The notes: a model not told the origin generated them from the letters alone. Shown: positions 1 to 11,083, counted from the stretch's first letter. The stretch: 64,000 nucleotides of DNA from Rubinisphaera margarita (GCF_022267515.1 NZ_JAKFGB010000014.1:310001-374000); one strand, 5' to 3'. Translations and numbers: made by a program.

Positions 1-742
1 CGGGAATCTGCTCCAGAACTTCAATATACAGCAGACGCAGGTCCCGCGATTCCTGTTCGCCAAGATACCGCTGCAGACTGGGAATCGCCGATCCGTCGGT
101 GATCTCACGGAAGTTCTGCAACGCCAGTTCCCGCTGAGTATCGCGGCGGCCGGTCAACCAGTCCGACCACATCGCGACCTTGCTGTACCATTCCTTCTGA
201 CGCTCCCGCTCTTCGCGACTGTGCTCAAGCAGAAGTTTCTCTTCCGGCGTAATATACCGCCCCCGGAACTTCACATAGCCCTGATCGATCATGTGCTCTT
301 CGAGCGTGGTCCACTTCCCATTGCGTTCGACGTGGCCGAGTGCCCGATGAGCCACCTCGTTCTCGGGATCGAGCTCGATCACTTTTTCGAGATGCAGATC
401 GCGCTGACGCGACAGATGCTGCTCCCGACACCATTCCGACATGTCCCAGTGGGCTTCGACCGTTTCGGGAAGCAGCCGCGACTTGAGCTCATACTCTTCG
501 TAGGAGAGCGGGCGACGGGTTTCGAATTCGACGTCGCGAGCGAAGACCGTCACCACTGATCCAGTCACCGTTCTGACGGCAACATACAGTCCCAGGTCCT
601 GAGGACCAGTGATGATCTTCCCCCGAATTTCTCCGCCCGACTTGAGGCGCACCAGATCCGCCCGCGCGCACAGCGGGCTCAGTATTAACACGGCCAGAGC
701 AGCCGCGACCGGAATTCGGATTGGAAGCAGGGCGTAACGCAT
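1..742 (-). CDS. Exported protein of unknown function, 3' part outside the window
   Basis: An open reading frame runs without a stop from an ATG at 742 to the left edge of the window, so only about 247 N-terminal residues are seen. The first 28 residues are a signal peptide (Arg near the start, then an Ala/Leu/Val core ending in CARA). Next comes a short beta-rich segment (DLVRLKSGGEIRGKI), then a charged region with TPR-like spacing (residues 110-140, LEKVIELDPENEVAHRALG). This architecture is common in planctomycete secreted proteins without known function. The gene is divergent from the PQQ-propeller gene to its right. An antisense frame overlaps it but has no recognisable domain. Confidence 0.75.
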   Translation of the reverse strand, partial: MRYALLPIRIPVAAALAVLILSPLCARADLVRLKSGGEIRGKIITGPQDLGLYVAVRTVTGSVVTVFARDVEFETRRPLSYEEYELKSRLLPETVEAHWDMSEWCREQHLSRQRDLHLEKVIELDPENEVAHRALGHVERNGKWTTLEEHMIDQGYVKFRGRYITPEEKLLLEHSREERERQKEWYSKVAMWSDWLTGRRDTQRELALQNFREITDGSAIPSLQRYLGEQESRDLRLLYIEVLEQIP

Positions 743-1172
743 GATGTTGGACGGAGTAGAATGCTGTGTCTCGAGTGATTCGCGGCTTGGAAATCCGTTC
801 ACAACCAGCTGACGGTTTATTATGCCGGGAAACCCGGGAGTGACAAGGAAATTCTCTCGGCAGGCTCATGCTGGGCGAGGGGAGTCCTTCCGTGTCCGAC
901 GGTCCTCGAAGCAACAAAACCAGAAGCATTCGGCAGCGCCCGCTCCAGTCCATTCCGAATGCACTTATTATGTCGGCAAAATTATCGCTGGACTCGCATT
1001 TCAAGCAGACAGATACTGGATTCGCGGGATTTCTTAGCGTTAGACTCGAATTGCGACGATGTTGAGGGAGGAGCCGCTCCGACTGCGGAGTGCCTGCGCG
1101 TGGCCATTACGGGGCCTACTCAGCCGTCCGGCCCGGTTGCGTCTCATGATGTGGAACAGGTGGAGTTTGCCG
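743..1172. other. Divergent intergenic region
   Basis: These 430 bases separate two divergent exported-protein genes and should hold both promoters. I see no convincing sigma-70 hexamer pair, RNA gene or coding frame with family-like composition. Confidence 0.4.
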
Positions 1173-2501
1173 ATGATTCGGAATATTCAGGTTTTGAGTG
1201 CACTACTCGTCCTCGTGGCAGCGACGGAGGTGTCCGCTCAAGTCAATCGACTCAGTGCGAACCCCATTCCCACAGCGCGCAACCTGAACCGCTACGGGCT
1301 GGAAGTGACCTGGGCCAGTCAGGCGACGCTGGAAGTCGGGCTCGACAAAATCGCCCATGTCGCCATCGATGAACGCTCCGTCGTCGCGCTGAGTCAGGCC
1401 GGAATGGTCTCGATGTTCGACGCCGAGACCGGGCAGAAGATGTGGGTCGCCCGAGTCGGCCGCGGCGTGCAGGCAACGTTTATGCCGGTCATGAACGACA
1501 CGCAGGTGCTCATCGTATCCGGAATGACGCTGTACGCTCTCGATCGGGCTCGTGGCGGAATCGAATGGCAGATCAAACTGCCGCAGATGCCGTCGACCGG
1601 CCCCTCCGCCGATGACGACCAGATTTATATCGGGGCTCTCGATGGCAGTGTGTACGCATTCGATCTGCGTCGGATTGCTGAGCTGTATCAGGAACGAATG
1701 CTGCCGGAGTACTCACTCTCGACGCGCGTCTGGCGTTATAAAGCGGGCAAGAAGATCACGTCTCCGCCGGTCCGTTACGGCCGGTCCGTCAGCTTTGCCA
1801 GCCTCGACAACTCGTTGTATACCGTCAGCGCGAATTCGCGGAATCTGCTGTTTCAGTTTGAAACCGATGCCCCGATTTCCGCTCCGCTGGTCATCTACAA
1901 AGATTACGTGTTCCTGGCTTCCGAAGATTTTAACTTCTACTGCCTGCAGGCCTCCAATGGGCAGGTCCGCTGGTCGTTCCTGTCCGGCCTTCCAATCCGC
2001 AAGGCCCCGCATGTCATTGAAGGAATGGTTCGCGGAGTTCGGTCAGAAGTCGTCTACGTGCTGCCAGAAACCGGGGGCATGTCGGCGATCGATGCTTTCA
2101 ACGGGAATCTCATCTGGAGCCAGCCGCAGCGGCGGGCTGTCGACTTTCGCGGCGCCACGGACAACTATCTGTTCGTGACGGACGAGATTGGCAACATTCT
2201 CATTCTTGAACGGGACTTCGGCCGTGTCATCGGCAATATCGCCGCCAACACTTACACGATCAACACCGCCAACGATCTGTCGGACCGCCTCTTCATGGCC
2301 CGGCCCGATGGACTGATTGTGATGATCCGCGAACACGACAGTACATTCCCGAAGTACTACAAGTTCCCGGAACGCCGCCCGATCATGCCGGAACTCTTCG
2401 ATCCGGAACTCCACACCGAAGAAGCTGAAAACGCGGAGAACATCGACAACGTTCTGCCGGGCAACGGAGATGACTCGACCACGCTGCCGGGGCAGGAGTA
2501 A
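1173..2501 (+). CDS. Exported PQQ-like beta-propeller protein
   Basis: Residues 1-22 from the ATG at 1173 form a signal peptide (MIRNIQ, then a hydrophobic run ending in EVSA). That start has an AGGTGGAG Shine-Dalgarno sequence about 8 bases upstream, so the longer in-frame extension to 1059 is not used. The rest is made of repeats of the PQQ/quinoprotein propeller type, with tryptophan-docking motifs such as DAETGQKMW, ALDGSVYAFDLR and ASNGQVRWSF. The C-terminal 40 residues are acidic and low in complexity. Such propellers act as periplasmic scaffolds (BamB-like) or as non-catalytic relatives of quinoprotein dehydrogenases. No catalytic residues can be assigned, so the role is open. Confidence 0.85.
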   Translation: MIRNIQVLSALLVLVAATEVSAQVNRLSANPIPTARNLNRYGLEVTWASQATLEVGLDKIAHVAIDERSVVALSQAGMVSMFDAETGQKMWVARVGRGVQATFMPVMNDTQVLIVSGMTLYALDRARGGIEWQIKLPQMPSTGPSADDDQIYIGALDGSVYAFDLRRIAELYQERMLPEYSLSTRVWRYKAGKKITSPPVRYGRSVSFASLDNSLYTVSANSRNLLFQFETDAPISAPLVIYKDYVFLASEDFNFYCLQASNGQVRWSFLSGLPIRKAPHVIEGMVRGVRSEVVYVLPETGGMSAIDAFNGNLIWSQPQRRAVDFRGATDNYLFVTDEIGNILILERDFGRVIGNIAANTYTINTANDLSDRLFMARPDGLIVMIREHDSTFPKYYKFPERRPIMPELFDPELHTEEAENAENIDNVLPGNGDDSTTLPGQE

Positions 2502-2530
2502 GAGACGGAGAACTCACGCTCTCTGAGTGA

Positions 2531-2755
2531 CTACAGCAGATTGTCGCGGTATCCGTCCGGCGATCGATACAGGGCTGCATCGACGCACGATGCGATGTGG
2601 ATGATCCATCCCAACCAGACGCACCAGAGCAGGCTGGCAACAACGAAGTGCACCAGGGCCGAGAAAATCCGTCCCTGGACCAGCTGGCCCAGCCCGGGAT
2701 AAAGGAAACTGGCCAGCGCGGCGATAACGTTTGCTGTGGATCCGGGTCCTGTCAT
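2531..2755 (-). CDS. Small inner-membrane protein, TM2-like
   Basis: A 74-residue protein with two hydrophobic stretches (about 8-26 and 30-54) around the motif FLYPGLGQLVQGR. That motif resembles the short proline-glycine turn of TM2-domain and related small membrane proteins. The C-terminal tail has a polar YRSPDGYRDNLL end. It sits alone between the propeller gene and another minus-strand exported protein. The function is unknown; the call rests on composition and the conserved-looking turn motif. Confidence 0.65.
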   Translation of the reverse strand: MTGPGSTANVIAALASFLYPGLGQLVQGRIFSALVHFVVASLLWCVWLGWIIHIASCVDAALYRSPDGYRDNLL

Positions 2756-2833
2756 ATTCCTGACCTGTTCGGTGAAAACTCGATGGGGTTTTGAGGTGGG
2801 CGTTCGGGTCTAACCAGCAATATCGATGCCGAT

Positions 2834-3460
2834 CTACTCCAGCGACAGCTCATTAAGCAGCCGACCGCGATGATCGATCGCATCCGGGTATTTTTCTTCC
2901 AGCTCGGTGAGTAACCGTTCGGCCTCGGCGTCCTGGCCCGCCTGCTTCAAATGATACGCGAGCAGGAACCGGCCGTATGCCCCGACCTGAACTCCGTTCC
3001 CATAATAGCAGTCGCTAAAGTCGTCGATCGCCTGCTTCAGGTACCGGATCTGCTGATCCCCCTTCGTCATCTGTCCCAGATACAAAATCGCACAACCAGT
3101 TCGGTTAGCCTTCTTGTACTTCTCAACAAGCGTTTTCAGACTCTCGACCGCTTCCGGCGACTGCCAGTTATCGTTCGCGACCTGATACAACCGCTCGATC
3201 GACTGCAGATCCTCCCGCGTATAGGTCTCGACATCCTGGCGCATCCGTTCGCGGGCCGCCGTGCGCTGTCGAACCACCAGATCTTCCCGGTTCTGCTCTT
3301 TCAGCATCGGCTCCAGCTTTTTCTCCAGCGATTCGAGCCGCTCTTCCAATTGCCTGACGCGAGCCGCAAGGTCAGCATCCTCGTCAGCCTGAGCCGGGAC
3401 ACCGGAAAACGAAAGAGCCGTCAGCAGAGTAGCCAGCACAAACAACTGAGTCCGCAACAT
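2834..3460 (-). CDS. Exported coiled-coil/TPR-like protein
   Basis: A 208-residue protein. Residues 1-25 are a signal peptide ending PAQA. Residues 28-75 are a heptad-rich coiled coil (RQLEERLESLEKKLEPMLKEQ). Residues 85-200 are helical, with TPR-like pairs; the last (residues 165-195) carries AYHLKQAGQDAEAERLLTELEEKYPDA. This resembles the envelope protein YbgF/CpoB in outline (coiled coil, then TPRs), but the TPRs are degenerate and no Tol-Pal genes are nearby, so I do not assign that name. Confidence 0.75.
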   Translation of the reverse strand: MLRTQLFVLATLLTALSFSGVPAQADEDADLAARVRQLEERLESLEKKLEPMLKEQNREDLVVRQRTAARERMRQDVETYTREDLQSIERLYQVANDNWQSPEAVESLKTLVEKYKKANRTGCAILYLGQMTKGDQQIRYLKQAIDDFSDCYYGNGVQVGAYGRFLLAYHLKQAGQDAEAERLLTELEEKYPDAIDHRGRLLNELSLE

Positions 3461-3659
3461 GATTCACTCCCGGCGCATTGGATAACCGAATCGATCCTTC
3501 GGGGAAAACGCACGGCTGGGTGCGCAGGTTCATCATATCGTGTGAAATCCGTTTTTCGAGATGAACTCGCGAAACCTGCGTGAATGCCTGCGCTGGCAAT
3601 TCCGGCTCGTCAGTCGATACGATGGCGTCGTTCGCATGTCACCCTGAAGGATCTTATCG

Positions 3660-5435
3660 ATGCATCGACACTCGCTGCTCCCGCTCCAGTTCGTCGGCCT
3701 GTTTCTCCTCCTCATCGCCATGCATGTCTCGGCTGCTCCGGCCTTCGCCGATGACGCGGCGGAATTTCATGAGCTTCTCGATGAACACTGGGAGTGGAAG
3801 CTCGAGTCGAATCCGCTTGAGGCGACCTACCTGGGCGATAAACGCTTCAATGATCGGTGGCCCGACCTGCGTCCCGCGACATTTCAGGAAGAACAGAAAC
3901 AGCTGCAGAACTTCCTGAAGCAGCTTCGCACCATCGATGCGAGCCAGCTGCAGGGCGAAGACGCGGTCAGTTATCAGCTCTTTGAACGTCAGCTCAGGAT
4001 GCAGATCGAGGGATTTCGATACGGCTGGCATTTCGTGCCCTTCAATCAGCGGGGCGGGGTTCAGACTGCCAATGAGATCGCCGATCAGCTCTCGTTCAAA
4101 ACCGTGAAAGACTACGAAGACTGGCTCACTCGCCTGGAGTCGTTCGGCACCTACATGGATCAGAACATCGGCTTGATGCAGCAGGGAGTCGATCGGGGTA
4201 TCGTGCATGCTAAGGTTGTCATGCAGCGGATTCCGAATCAGATCCGCAGGCAGATCGTCGACGATCCCCGCGCCAGTCTCTTCTGGCAAGCCTTCCGCAG
4301 TTTTCCAAACGACTTTGACGAAGCAACCCGAAATCGTCTCGAACAGCGAGCCGAAGCGGCTATCAGCGAAGTGATTGTTCCCGCGTTCCGGAAGTTCGAT
4401 ACGTTTTTCACGGAAACCTACTTCCCGGCCTGCTTCGATGAAGTCGGCGTCCGCCAGATTCCCAACGGACAGGAGTTCTACGCCCATCGAGCCCGACTCT
4501 ACACCACGACCGACCTGACGCCGCAGGAGATTCACGACATCGGACTGGCCGAAGTCGATCGCATCCGCAAGGAGATGGAGACCATCATTCGCGAGGTCGA
4601 ATTCGAAGGCTCGTTCGGCGAGTTTCTGGAGTTCCTGCGAACCGACGATCAGTTCTACTACGAGGATCCCAACGAACTGTTCGAGGCTGTGCAGGCCGTC
4701 TGTAAGAAGATCGATCCTGAGCTGATCAAACTCTTCCGCAAACTGCCGCGCATGCCTTACGGCGTGAGGCCCATTCCGGAATCGATTGCGCCCGACACCA
4801 CCGCCGCCTACTATATGGAACCCGCCGCGGACGGTTCGCGAGCCGGCAACTACTACTTCAATCTATACAAACCCGACCAGCGGCCGATCTACACGATTGA
4901 AGCGCTGTCGTTGCATGAAGCCGTGCCGGGGCATCACCTGCAGATCGCGCTGGCCATGGAGCTGGATAACCTGCCGGCCTTCCGTCGCTACGGCGGCTAC
5001 ACGGCATTTGTCGAAGGCTGGGGATTGTACAGCGAGAGTCTCGGGTACGACCTGGGACTTTATAAGGACCCGTATTCCCGCTTCGGCCGACTGACATACG
5101 AAATGTGGAGGGCCATTCGGCTCGTGGTCGACACCGGCATGCATTCGCTCGGCTGGTCACGTCAGGATGCCATCGATCTGTTCGTGAAACACACGGCCAA
5201 GTCTCGCCTCGACATCGAGAACGAAGTCGACCGATACATCTCCTGGCCGGGGCAGGCACTCGCCTACAAGATTGGCGAACTCAAGATCCAGGAACTTCGC
5301 AGAAAAGCCGAAACCGAACTCGGTGATGAATTCGATATCCGCGACTTCCACGATGCCCTCCTCTCCCACGGAGCGGTCACTCTCGACGTCCTCGAACAAC
5401 TGATCGATGACTGGATCGCCGAACAGAAACGGTGA
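3660..5435 (+). CDS. DUF885 family exported metallopeptidase-like protein
   Basis: 591 residues with a signal peptide (1-30, ending APAFA), followed by a full-length DUF885 domain. The diagnostic zinc-binding HExxxGHH motif is present as HEAVPGHH at residues 419-426. Downstream are the family motifs FVEGWGLYSESLG and WPGQALAYKIGE. DUF885 proteins are related to thermolysin-type metallopeptidases, and some hydrolyse small peptides. Substrate and partners are unknown here. AAGGA lies 9 bases before the chosen ATG. The gene stands alone, without an operon partner on its strand. Confidence 0.9.
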   Translation: MHRHSLLPLQFVGLFLLLIAMHVSAAPAFADDAAEFHELLDEHWEWKLESNPLEATYLGDKRFNDRWPDLRPATFQEEQKQLQNFLKQLRTIDASQLQGEDAVSYQLFERQLRMQIEGFRYGWHFVPFNQRGGVQTANEIADQLSFKTVKDYEDWLTRLESFGTYMDQNIGLMQQGVDRGIVHAKVVMQRIPNQIRRQIVDDPRASLFWQAFRSFPNDFDEATRNRLEQRAEAAISEVIVPAFRKFDTFFTETYFPACFDEVGVRQIPNGQEFYAHRARLYTTTDLTPQEIHDIGLAEVDRIRKEMETIIREVEFEGSFGEFLEFLRTDDQFYYEDPNELFEAVQAVCKKIDPELIKLFRKLPRMPYGVRPIPESIAPDTTAAYYMEPAADGSRAGNYYFNLYKPDQRPIYTIEALSLHEAVPGHHLQIALAMELDNLPAFRRYGGYTAFVEGWGLYSESLGYDLGLYKDPYSRFGRLTYEMWRAIRLVVDTGMHSLGWSRQDAIDLFVKHTAKSRLDIENEVDRYISWPGQALAYKIGELKIQELRRKAETELGDEFDIRDFHDALLSHGAVTLDVLEQLIDDWIAEQKR

Positions 5436-5649
5436 GACGGATCCGACCACCAGGCCGGTCAACTCCCGCAGGCCGTTCTAATTTCGCCGGGCACCGAAGC
5501 GAGACGCGATGCTCGGGTGTCACCTGTCTGGGGGTGTACGGTCGATGAAAAGCTGATGAAGCCGGCGTGCCTCTCGGCGGGGAAGTTGACTTTCTCTGGC
5601 GGTCGGGCGATAAACAGGTTGCTCTGTTTCGCTGTTTTAAGGACCTGCC

Positions 5650-7746
5650 ATGCAATTCTCCCCTGCCCTCCGGTGTGTACTTCTTGCAGGCATTGCCTGC
5701 TCGACATTGACCGCGACTGCGGAAGAACCGAAGCCCGCTGACACCACTGAGGCGACTGCTCCCGAAGCAAATCCTCTCACGCCGAATCTGATTCACGGAC
5801 GGCATCTGCATCCGCGGAATGCGAAGCACCCGACTGTGCCGCCGCATCAGGATCGCTTTTATTCAACGCGATCGAGTCAAATCACGCTGCCCCTGCCGGG
5901 CGAAGAGGATGCCTTTAGTTTTGTGGTCTTCGGCGATCGCACCGGGGGACCGCCGGAAGGCGTGAATGTTCTGGCTGATGCGGTCCGCGACGCCAATCTG
6001 CTGGAGCCGGATCTGGTGATGACAGTTGGCGACCTCATCAACGGCTACAACCAGACCGATGAGTGGATCGTCGAGATGAAGGAATACAAGGAGATCATGA
6101 GCAACCTGCTCTGTCCCTGGTTTCCCGTCGCCGGCAACCACGACGTCTACTGGCGTCCGCTCACCGACCCCAACATCCCGGCCAAACAGCACGAAGAGCA
6201 CTACGAGATGCACTTCGGTCCGCTGTGGTATTCATTCAAGCACAAGAACTGCAACTTCGTCGTGCTGTACTCGGACGAAGGGAATCCCGAAACCGGTGAG
6301 AAGAGTTTCAATCGACCCGAGAACCAGACCGTGAGCGAGGAGCAGTTCGAGTTTCTGCAGGAAGCTCTGGAACGGGGCAAGGATTGCGACCACCAGTTCC
6401 TGTTCCTGCATCATCCCCGCTGGCTTGGTCGGGGCTATGGCGACGATTGGAAAGTCCGTGTGCACCCGCTGCTGAAAGAGCAGGGCAATGTGACGGCTGT
6501 GTTCGCTGGCCACATTCATTACATGCGTTCCGATCCTGCTGACGGCATCGAGTATCTCTCGCTCGCTACCGTCGGAGGCAACCAGACCAGCAAAGTGCCG
6601 CAGGCAGGGTTCCTGCATCAGTATCATGTCATCACCGTCCGCCCGAAACAGGTGGCGATGGCATCGTTCCCCGTGGGCGAAGCGATGGACGTGCGGGAGA
6701 TTACCGGCGAACTCCAGGCCGAAACACTCGCACTGGCGGCTCAGCGTCCGGAAATCGAGGGCGTGTTGACCGTTGCTCCGGAAGGGATCGAGGCTTCCAC
6801 GATCAAGGTCAAGGTGAGCAATCCGTCGAGTCGTCCGGTGGACTACACGCTCACGCCCGGCAGTGAAGATCTTCGCTGGGAAGCGGCTCCCGATCACCTG
6901 CACAACAAGCTGCTGCCGGGAGAGTCCCACACCGTTGAGTTCAAGATTCAGTATCGCGGCTCAGGAATCGATCAGTTCTTCCGCCCGATCGAGATTCTCC
7001 ACTCGCAGGATTACCTGGCCGAGACGACTCGCTATTCCCTGCCTCAGACCTCTACCGCAGTGGATATGAAGGTCGTAGTGCCGCAACTGGCTTCGCCGAA
7101 GGAATTGCCCAACCGGGCCCTCTATCTGGATGGCGAGAATGATGCGGTCATGGTCGCTTCCGAGGCACTCAAGTTGCCGCAGGGGCCGTTCACAATGGAA
7201 GCCTGGTTCAAAGCCGAGAGCTACGGCGATCGCGTCGGTTTTCTCGCCAAGACCGAAGGGAGTGAGACCTCGATCTTCCTGAATAATGGACAGCCTCACG
7301 CGAGCATTCATCTCGGCGGTTCTTATCGCACGGTCAATGGCCCCACGAAGATTCCAACCAGCGAATGGCATCACATCGCTACGGTGTTCGACGGCGAACG
7401 CTGGTCGATGTTCGTCGATGGCAAACTCGTCGGCCGCACCGAAGTGGAGCCAACCTGGTCACGAAAGCGGAATGATCTTCCGTTGTACGTCGGAGCCGAT
7501 CCCGGTCGCGACGGCAGCCCCGGTTCATTCTTCCACGGCTGGGTCGATGAAGTCCGGATTTCAACCACCGCGAAGTACAACGGCACCTTCGAGCCGAAAC
7601 GACGTCTCACTTCGGAAGACGATACGCTGCTGCTCTACAATTTCGATTACGAGCTGGGCGTGATTGCCTACGACAGTGGACCCCGCGGTCTGCACATGCC
7701 GATGCTCGGCGGAGCTCGCCTTTCCGAACCGGTTTCGGACAAATAA
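5650..7746 (+). CDS. Exported metallophosphoesterase with C-terminal LamG domain
   Basis: 698 residues. After a signal peptide (1-25) comes a calcineurin-like phosphoesterase domain (about 85-340) with the metal-binding blocks FGDRTGG (D96), VGDLINGYN, GNHD (162-165), FLHHPR and FAGHIHY. A beta-rich linker follows. Residues about 490-660 form a LamG/concanavalin A-like domain (ALYLDGENDAVMV; MEAWFKAESY; WHHIATVFDGERWSMFVDGK). The LamG domain probably binds glycan or helps locate the enzyme at the cell surface. Substrate unknown. AAGGA sits 6 bases before the ATG. It is convergent with tag, with a 9-base gap. Confidence 0.9.
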   Translation: MQFSPALRCVLLAGIACSTLTATAEEPKPADTTEATAPEANPLTPNLIHGRHLHPRNAKHPTVPPHQDRFYSTRSSQITLPLPGEEDAFSFVVFGDRTGGPPEGVNVLADAVRDANLLEPDLVMTVGDLINGYNQTDEWIVEMKEYKEIMSNLLCPWFPVAGNHDVYWRPLTDPNIPAKQHEEHYEMHFGPLWYSFKHKNCNFVVLYSDEGNPETGEKSFNRPENQTVSEEQFEFLQEALERGKDCDHQFLFLHHPRWLGRGYGDDWKVRVHPLLKEQGNVTAVFAGHIHYMRSDPADGIEYLSLATVGGNQTSKVPQAGFLHQYHVITVRPKQVAMASFPVGEAMDVREITGELQAETLALAAQRPEIEGVLTVAPEGIEASTIKVKVSNPSSRPVDYTLTPGSEDLRWEAAPDHLHNKLLPGESHTVEFKIQYRGSGIDQFFRPIEILHSQDYLAETTRYSLPQTSTAVDMKVVVPQLASPKELPNRALYLDGENDAVMVASEALKLPQGPFTMEAWFKAESYGDRVGFLAKTEGSETSIFLNNGQPHASIHLGGSYRTVNGPTKIPTSEWHHIATVFDGERWSMFVDGKLVGRTEVEPTWSRKRNDLPLYVGADPGRDGSPGSFFHGWVDEVRISTTAKYNGTFEPKRRLTSEDDTLLLYNFDYELGVIAYDSGPRGLHMPMLGGARLSEPVSDK

Positions 7747-7755
7747 GCCGTACGC

Positions 7756-8376
7756 CTACGGACGCTGAAACTCAGCACGCAGCCGCTCGACTTCGGTCCG
7801 GCGGCTGCAGTCTTTGAGATGGTCGTTGACCATACCCATGGCCTGCATGAATGCGTAGCAGGTCGTGGGACCAACGAACGACCAGCCGCGTCGCTTGAGG
7901 TCTTTGCTGAGAGCCGTCGACTCGGGTGTTTTCCCCGCCACATCACTGAGTGTTCGCGGCGGCTTTCGCACTTCCGGCTCGTACTGCCAGAAGAATGCCG
8001 CCAGGGAACCATATTCATCGACCAGCTCGCGAGCACGCTGAGCATTGTTGATCGTCGATTCGATCTTCTTGCGATGCCGGACAATTGCGGCGTTCTGCAC
8101 GAGCCGCTCGATATCATCAGGGCCAAACTTCGCGACCTTGTCGAACTCGAAGTTCTTGAACGCTTTGCGAAACCCTTCGCGTTTGCGGAGGATGGTGAGC
8201 CAGCTGAGCCCGGACTGAAAGCCTTCGAGGCAAATCTTCTCGAAGAGCGTGCGATCATCGTCAACGGGGCATCCCCATTCCCGATCGTGATACTGCATGT
8301 AGAGCGGATCGGCTCCGCACCACCAGCAGCGGACCACACCGTCTTCACCACGAATCACACTCGGAACATTGCTCAT
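7756..8376 (-). CDS. tag: DNA-3-methyladenine glycosylase I
   Basis: 206 residues, the usual length for Tag. It removes 3-methyladenine from alkylated DNA in base excision repair. The family blocks are clear: CWWCGADPLYMQYHDREWG near the N-terminus, FEKICLEGFQSGLSW, and C-terminally the zinc-site region with FVGPTTCYAFMQAMGMVNDH. Cys and His residues of the expected zinc site are visible (C18/C21 region, and H in VNDH). No alkylation-response regulator is adjacent. Confidence 0.95.
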   Translation of the reverse strand: MSNVPSVIRGEDGVVRCWWCGADPLYMQYHDREWGCPVDDDRTLFEKICLEGFQSGLSWLTILRKREGFRKAFKNFEFDKVAKFGPDDIERLVQNAAIVRHRKKIESTINNAQRARELVDEYGSLAAFFWQYEPEVRKPPRTLSDVAGKTPESTALSKDLKRRGWSFVGPTTCYAFMQAMGMVNDHLKDCSRRTEVERLRAEFQRP

Positions 8377-8477
8377 CGGCGGCTCTCGCTGAGGGTTACA
8401 CTTCGATCCTCAGCAAGTGTTATCAGCCGCCGTCACAATGATCAATGATCAGCCGGTCAACGAGAAGCCCCCGTGCG

Positions 8478-9503
8478 TCAGTCGACCATGCCGCGACGTT
8501 TCAGCTCGGCGACGACGGTACTCACGATGCGGGTCACTTCACTGCTGTCGACATCGTTACCGGAATCGTTCAGGGAGCATCCCCCGACAGGTTCATCGGT
8601 GTAGCCATGCGTGGAGAGCATGCACTGAAGTTCGCGGCTCAGGGTCTGCAGGTCGGTTCGCTGGTTGTCCGAAAGCGGCTGGCGGCCGGTGCCCATGCTG
8701 AAGCCACGAAGTTCGACGGCTGCGCGGAAGCCTTCCGGGAATTCGGCGGAGTAGATCATCACGTCGAACAGTTTGACCAGGTCGTACTGCAGCTGACGGG
8801 CTTCTTCGATGCGATGGGAGGTCGTCAGTTCATAGAGTCGTCGCATCAGTTCCGGAACCACGCCGGAGGTCGCGTTCGTTCCGCCGTCGCAGCCGCTCAG
8901 CAGCATCGGCATCAGAGCGGCATCCCAGCCGGTGAGGAAGCTGAAGTCGGGACGGTTCGGCCGGACGGCCTGAATCATGCGAATCATATGCGGCAGATCC
9001 CCGGAGGAATCTTTGATGGCCACGATCTTTTCGCATTCCTCGCTCAGCCGCTGCACGGTCGGGACGTCGATCGGGCTGGCGAACATCGGAATGTTGTAGA
9101 GGGTGACGTCGACCGGAGTGTTGTCGCCGATTTCCTTGAAGTAGGCGTACACCGAAGCCGGGCTGAGCTTGTAGTAGAACGGAGCGACAATGGCGACGGC
9201 CCGCACGCCGAGTTCGTGGTAGTACTCGCAGGCTTTAATGGTCTCGCGGACGTTGGCTTCGGCGGCTCCCGCCAGAATCGGCACCCGGCCGGCGGTTTGC
9301 TCGGCAATAATCTTGGCAATCCGACGACGTTCTTCCGGCGTGAAGCGGGTGAACTCGCCAGTCGAGCCGTTCGGGTAGAGGCCGTGGACGCCCTTTTCGA
9401 TCAGCCAGTCGATGTAGCGACGCAGTTCGGCTTCGTTGATTTCGCCCTGGCTGGTCATCGGCACGAGGTTGGGCGTGAAGATTCCTTGAAGTCGCTTCGT
9501 CAT
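8478..9503 (-). CDS. DapA/NanA-family (class I aldolase) lyase or synthase
   Basis: 341 residues from the ATG at 9503, which has AAGG about 11 bases upstream; an upstream TTG at 9524 has no ribosome binding site. It is a TIM-barrel aldolase of the dihydrodipicolinate synthase/N-acetylneuraminate lyase family, with GSTGE (pyruvate carboxyl binding), the catalytic tyrosine in TLYNIP and the Schiff-base lysine in VAIKDSSGD. The barrel normally ends near 300 residues; here about 40 extra residues end in a short helix. No lysine-pathway genes lie nearby, so a sugar-acid or sialic-acid type lyase is as likely as DapA. The substrate cannot be told from sequence alone. Confidence 0.88.
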   Translation of the reverse strand: MTKRLQGIFTPNLVPMTSQGEINEAELRRYIDWLIEKGVHGLYPNGSTGEFTRFTPEERRRIAKIIAEQTAGRVPILAGAAEANVRETIKACEYYHELGVRAVAIVAPFYYKLSPASVYAYFKEIGDNTPVDVTLYNIPMFASPIDVPTVQRLSEECEKIVAIKDSSGDLPHMIRMIQAVRPNRPDFSFLTGWDAALMPMLLSGCDGGTNATSGVVPELMRRLYELTTSHRIEEARQLQYDLVKLFDVMIYSAEFPEGFRAAVELRGFSMGTGRQPLSDNQRTDLQTLSRELQCMLSTHGYTDEPVGGCSLNDSGNDVDSSEVTRIVSTVVAELKRRGMVD

Positions 9504-10010
9504 CGGGGCATCTACCTTGGTCAACGCGAGGAGAGTCGTAATTCAGTTGGTATCTGGAGTGGCCCTGACCCTGTCAGAGCTTCAGGTACCGTTCCACTGG
9601 CACACAAGAGAGGTGATGTTCAGACCTCTGAGGTGCCGGAAACAGGACGTGGGCGTCGTGTTTATGCAGCAAGAATAGCTTGCGAATCGGCCGATGTTGA
9701 GCAGGAAGCCGGCGAGAGCTGCGCGTTCTGTGAGATTTTCTGCATCGGGAGGCCCGCTGAGACGGGTCGTGCGAGCTGAGAACGGCGAATTTCGCTCTTT
9801 CAACCCCAATGCCGGCCAAATCGATTGTTCGCCTGCTGGCCTCTGGGTTAAAGTCCGCGTATGATGCGGGATATCCGGTCGCTCCCGGTACGCGCAATTT
9901 GTAGGTTTCCTGCCATGTTCGCCGGAGGACTCTGTCCGAAGCTTTCTGGCAACATCTGTCGGCTACCGCCGAGAGAATACAGTTTCACCCTTCGCAGCAG
10001 CTGACGTCCC
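9504..10010. other. Divergent intergenic region upstream of aroF
   Basis: About 500 bases between the aldolase gene and aroF. Several short frames occur but none has family-like composition. I see no RNA gene, attenuator-type leader peptide or clear terminator. Confidence 0.4.
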
Positions 10011-11048
<1,038 letters not shown>

Positions 11049-11083
11049 GGTTCGACCGGAGCCCGCGTGCCGTCATAGCGTAG

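Noticed and set aside
8445..9779. Long plus-strand frame (444 residues) opposite the aldolase gene
   Set aside because: Antisense shadow caused by high GC; the minus strand has clear aldolase motifs.
9574..9897. Minus-strand 107-residue frame upstream of aroF
   Set aside because: No ribosome binding site, no motif, arginine-rich composition as expected by chance.
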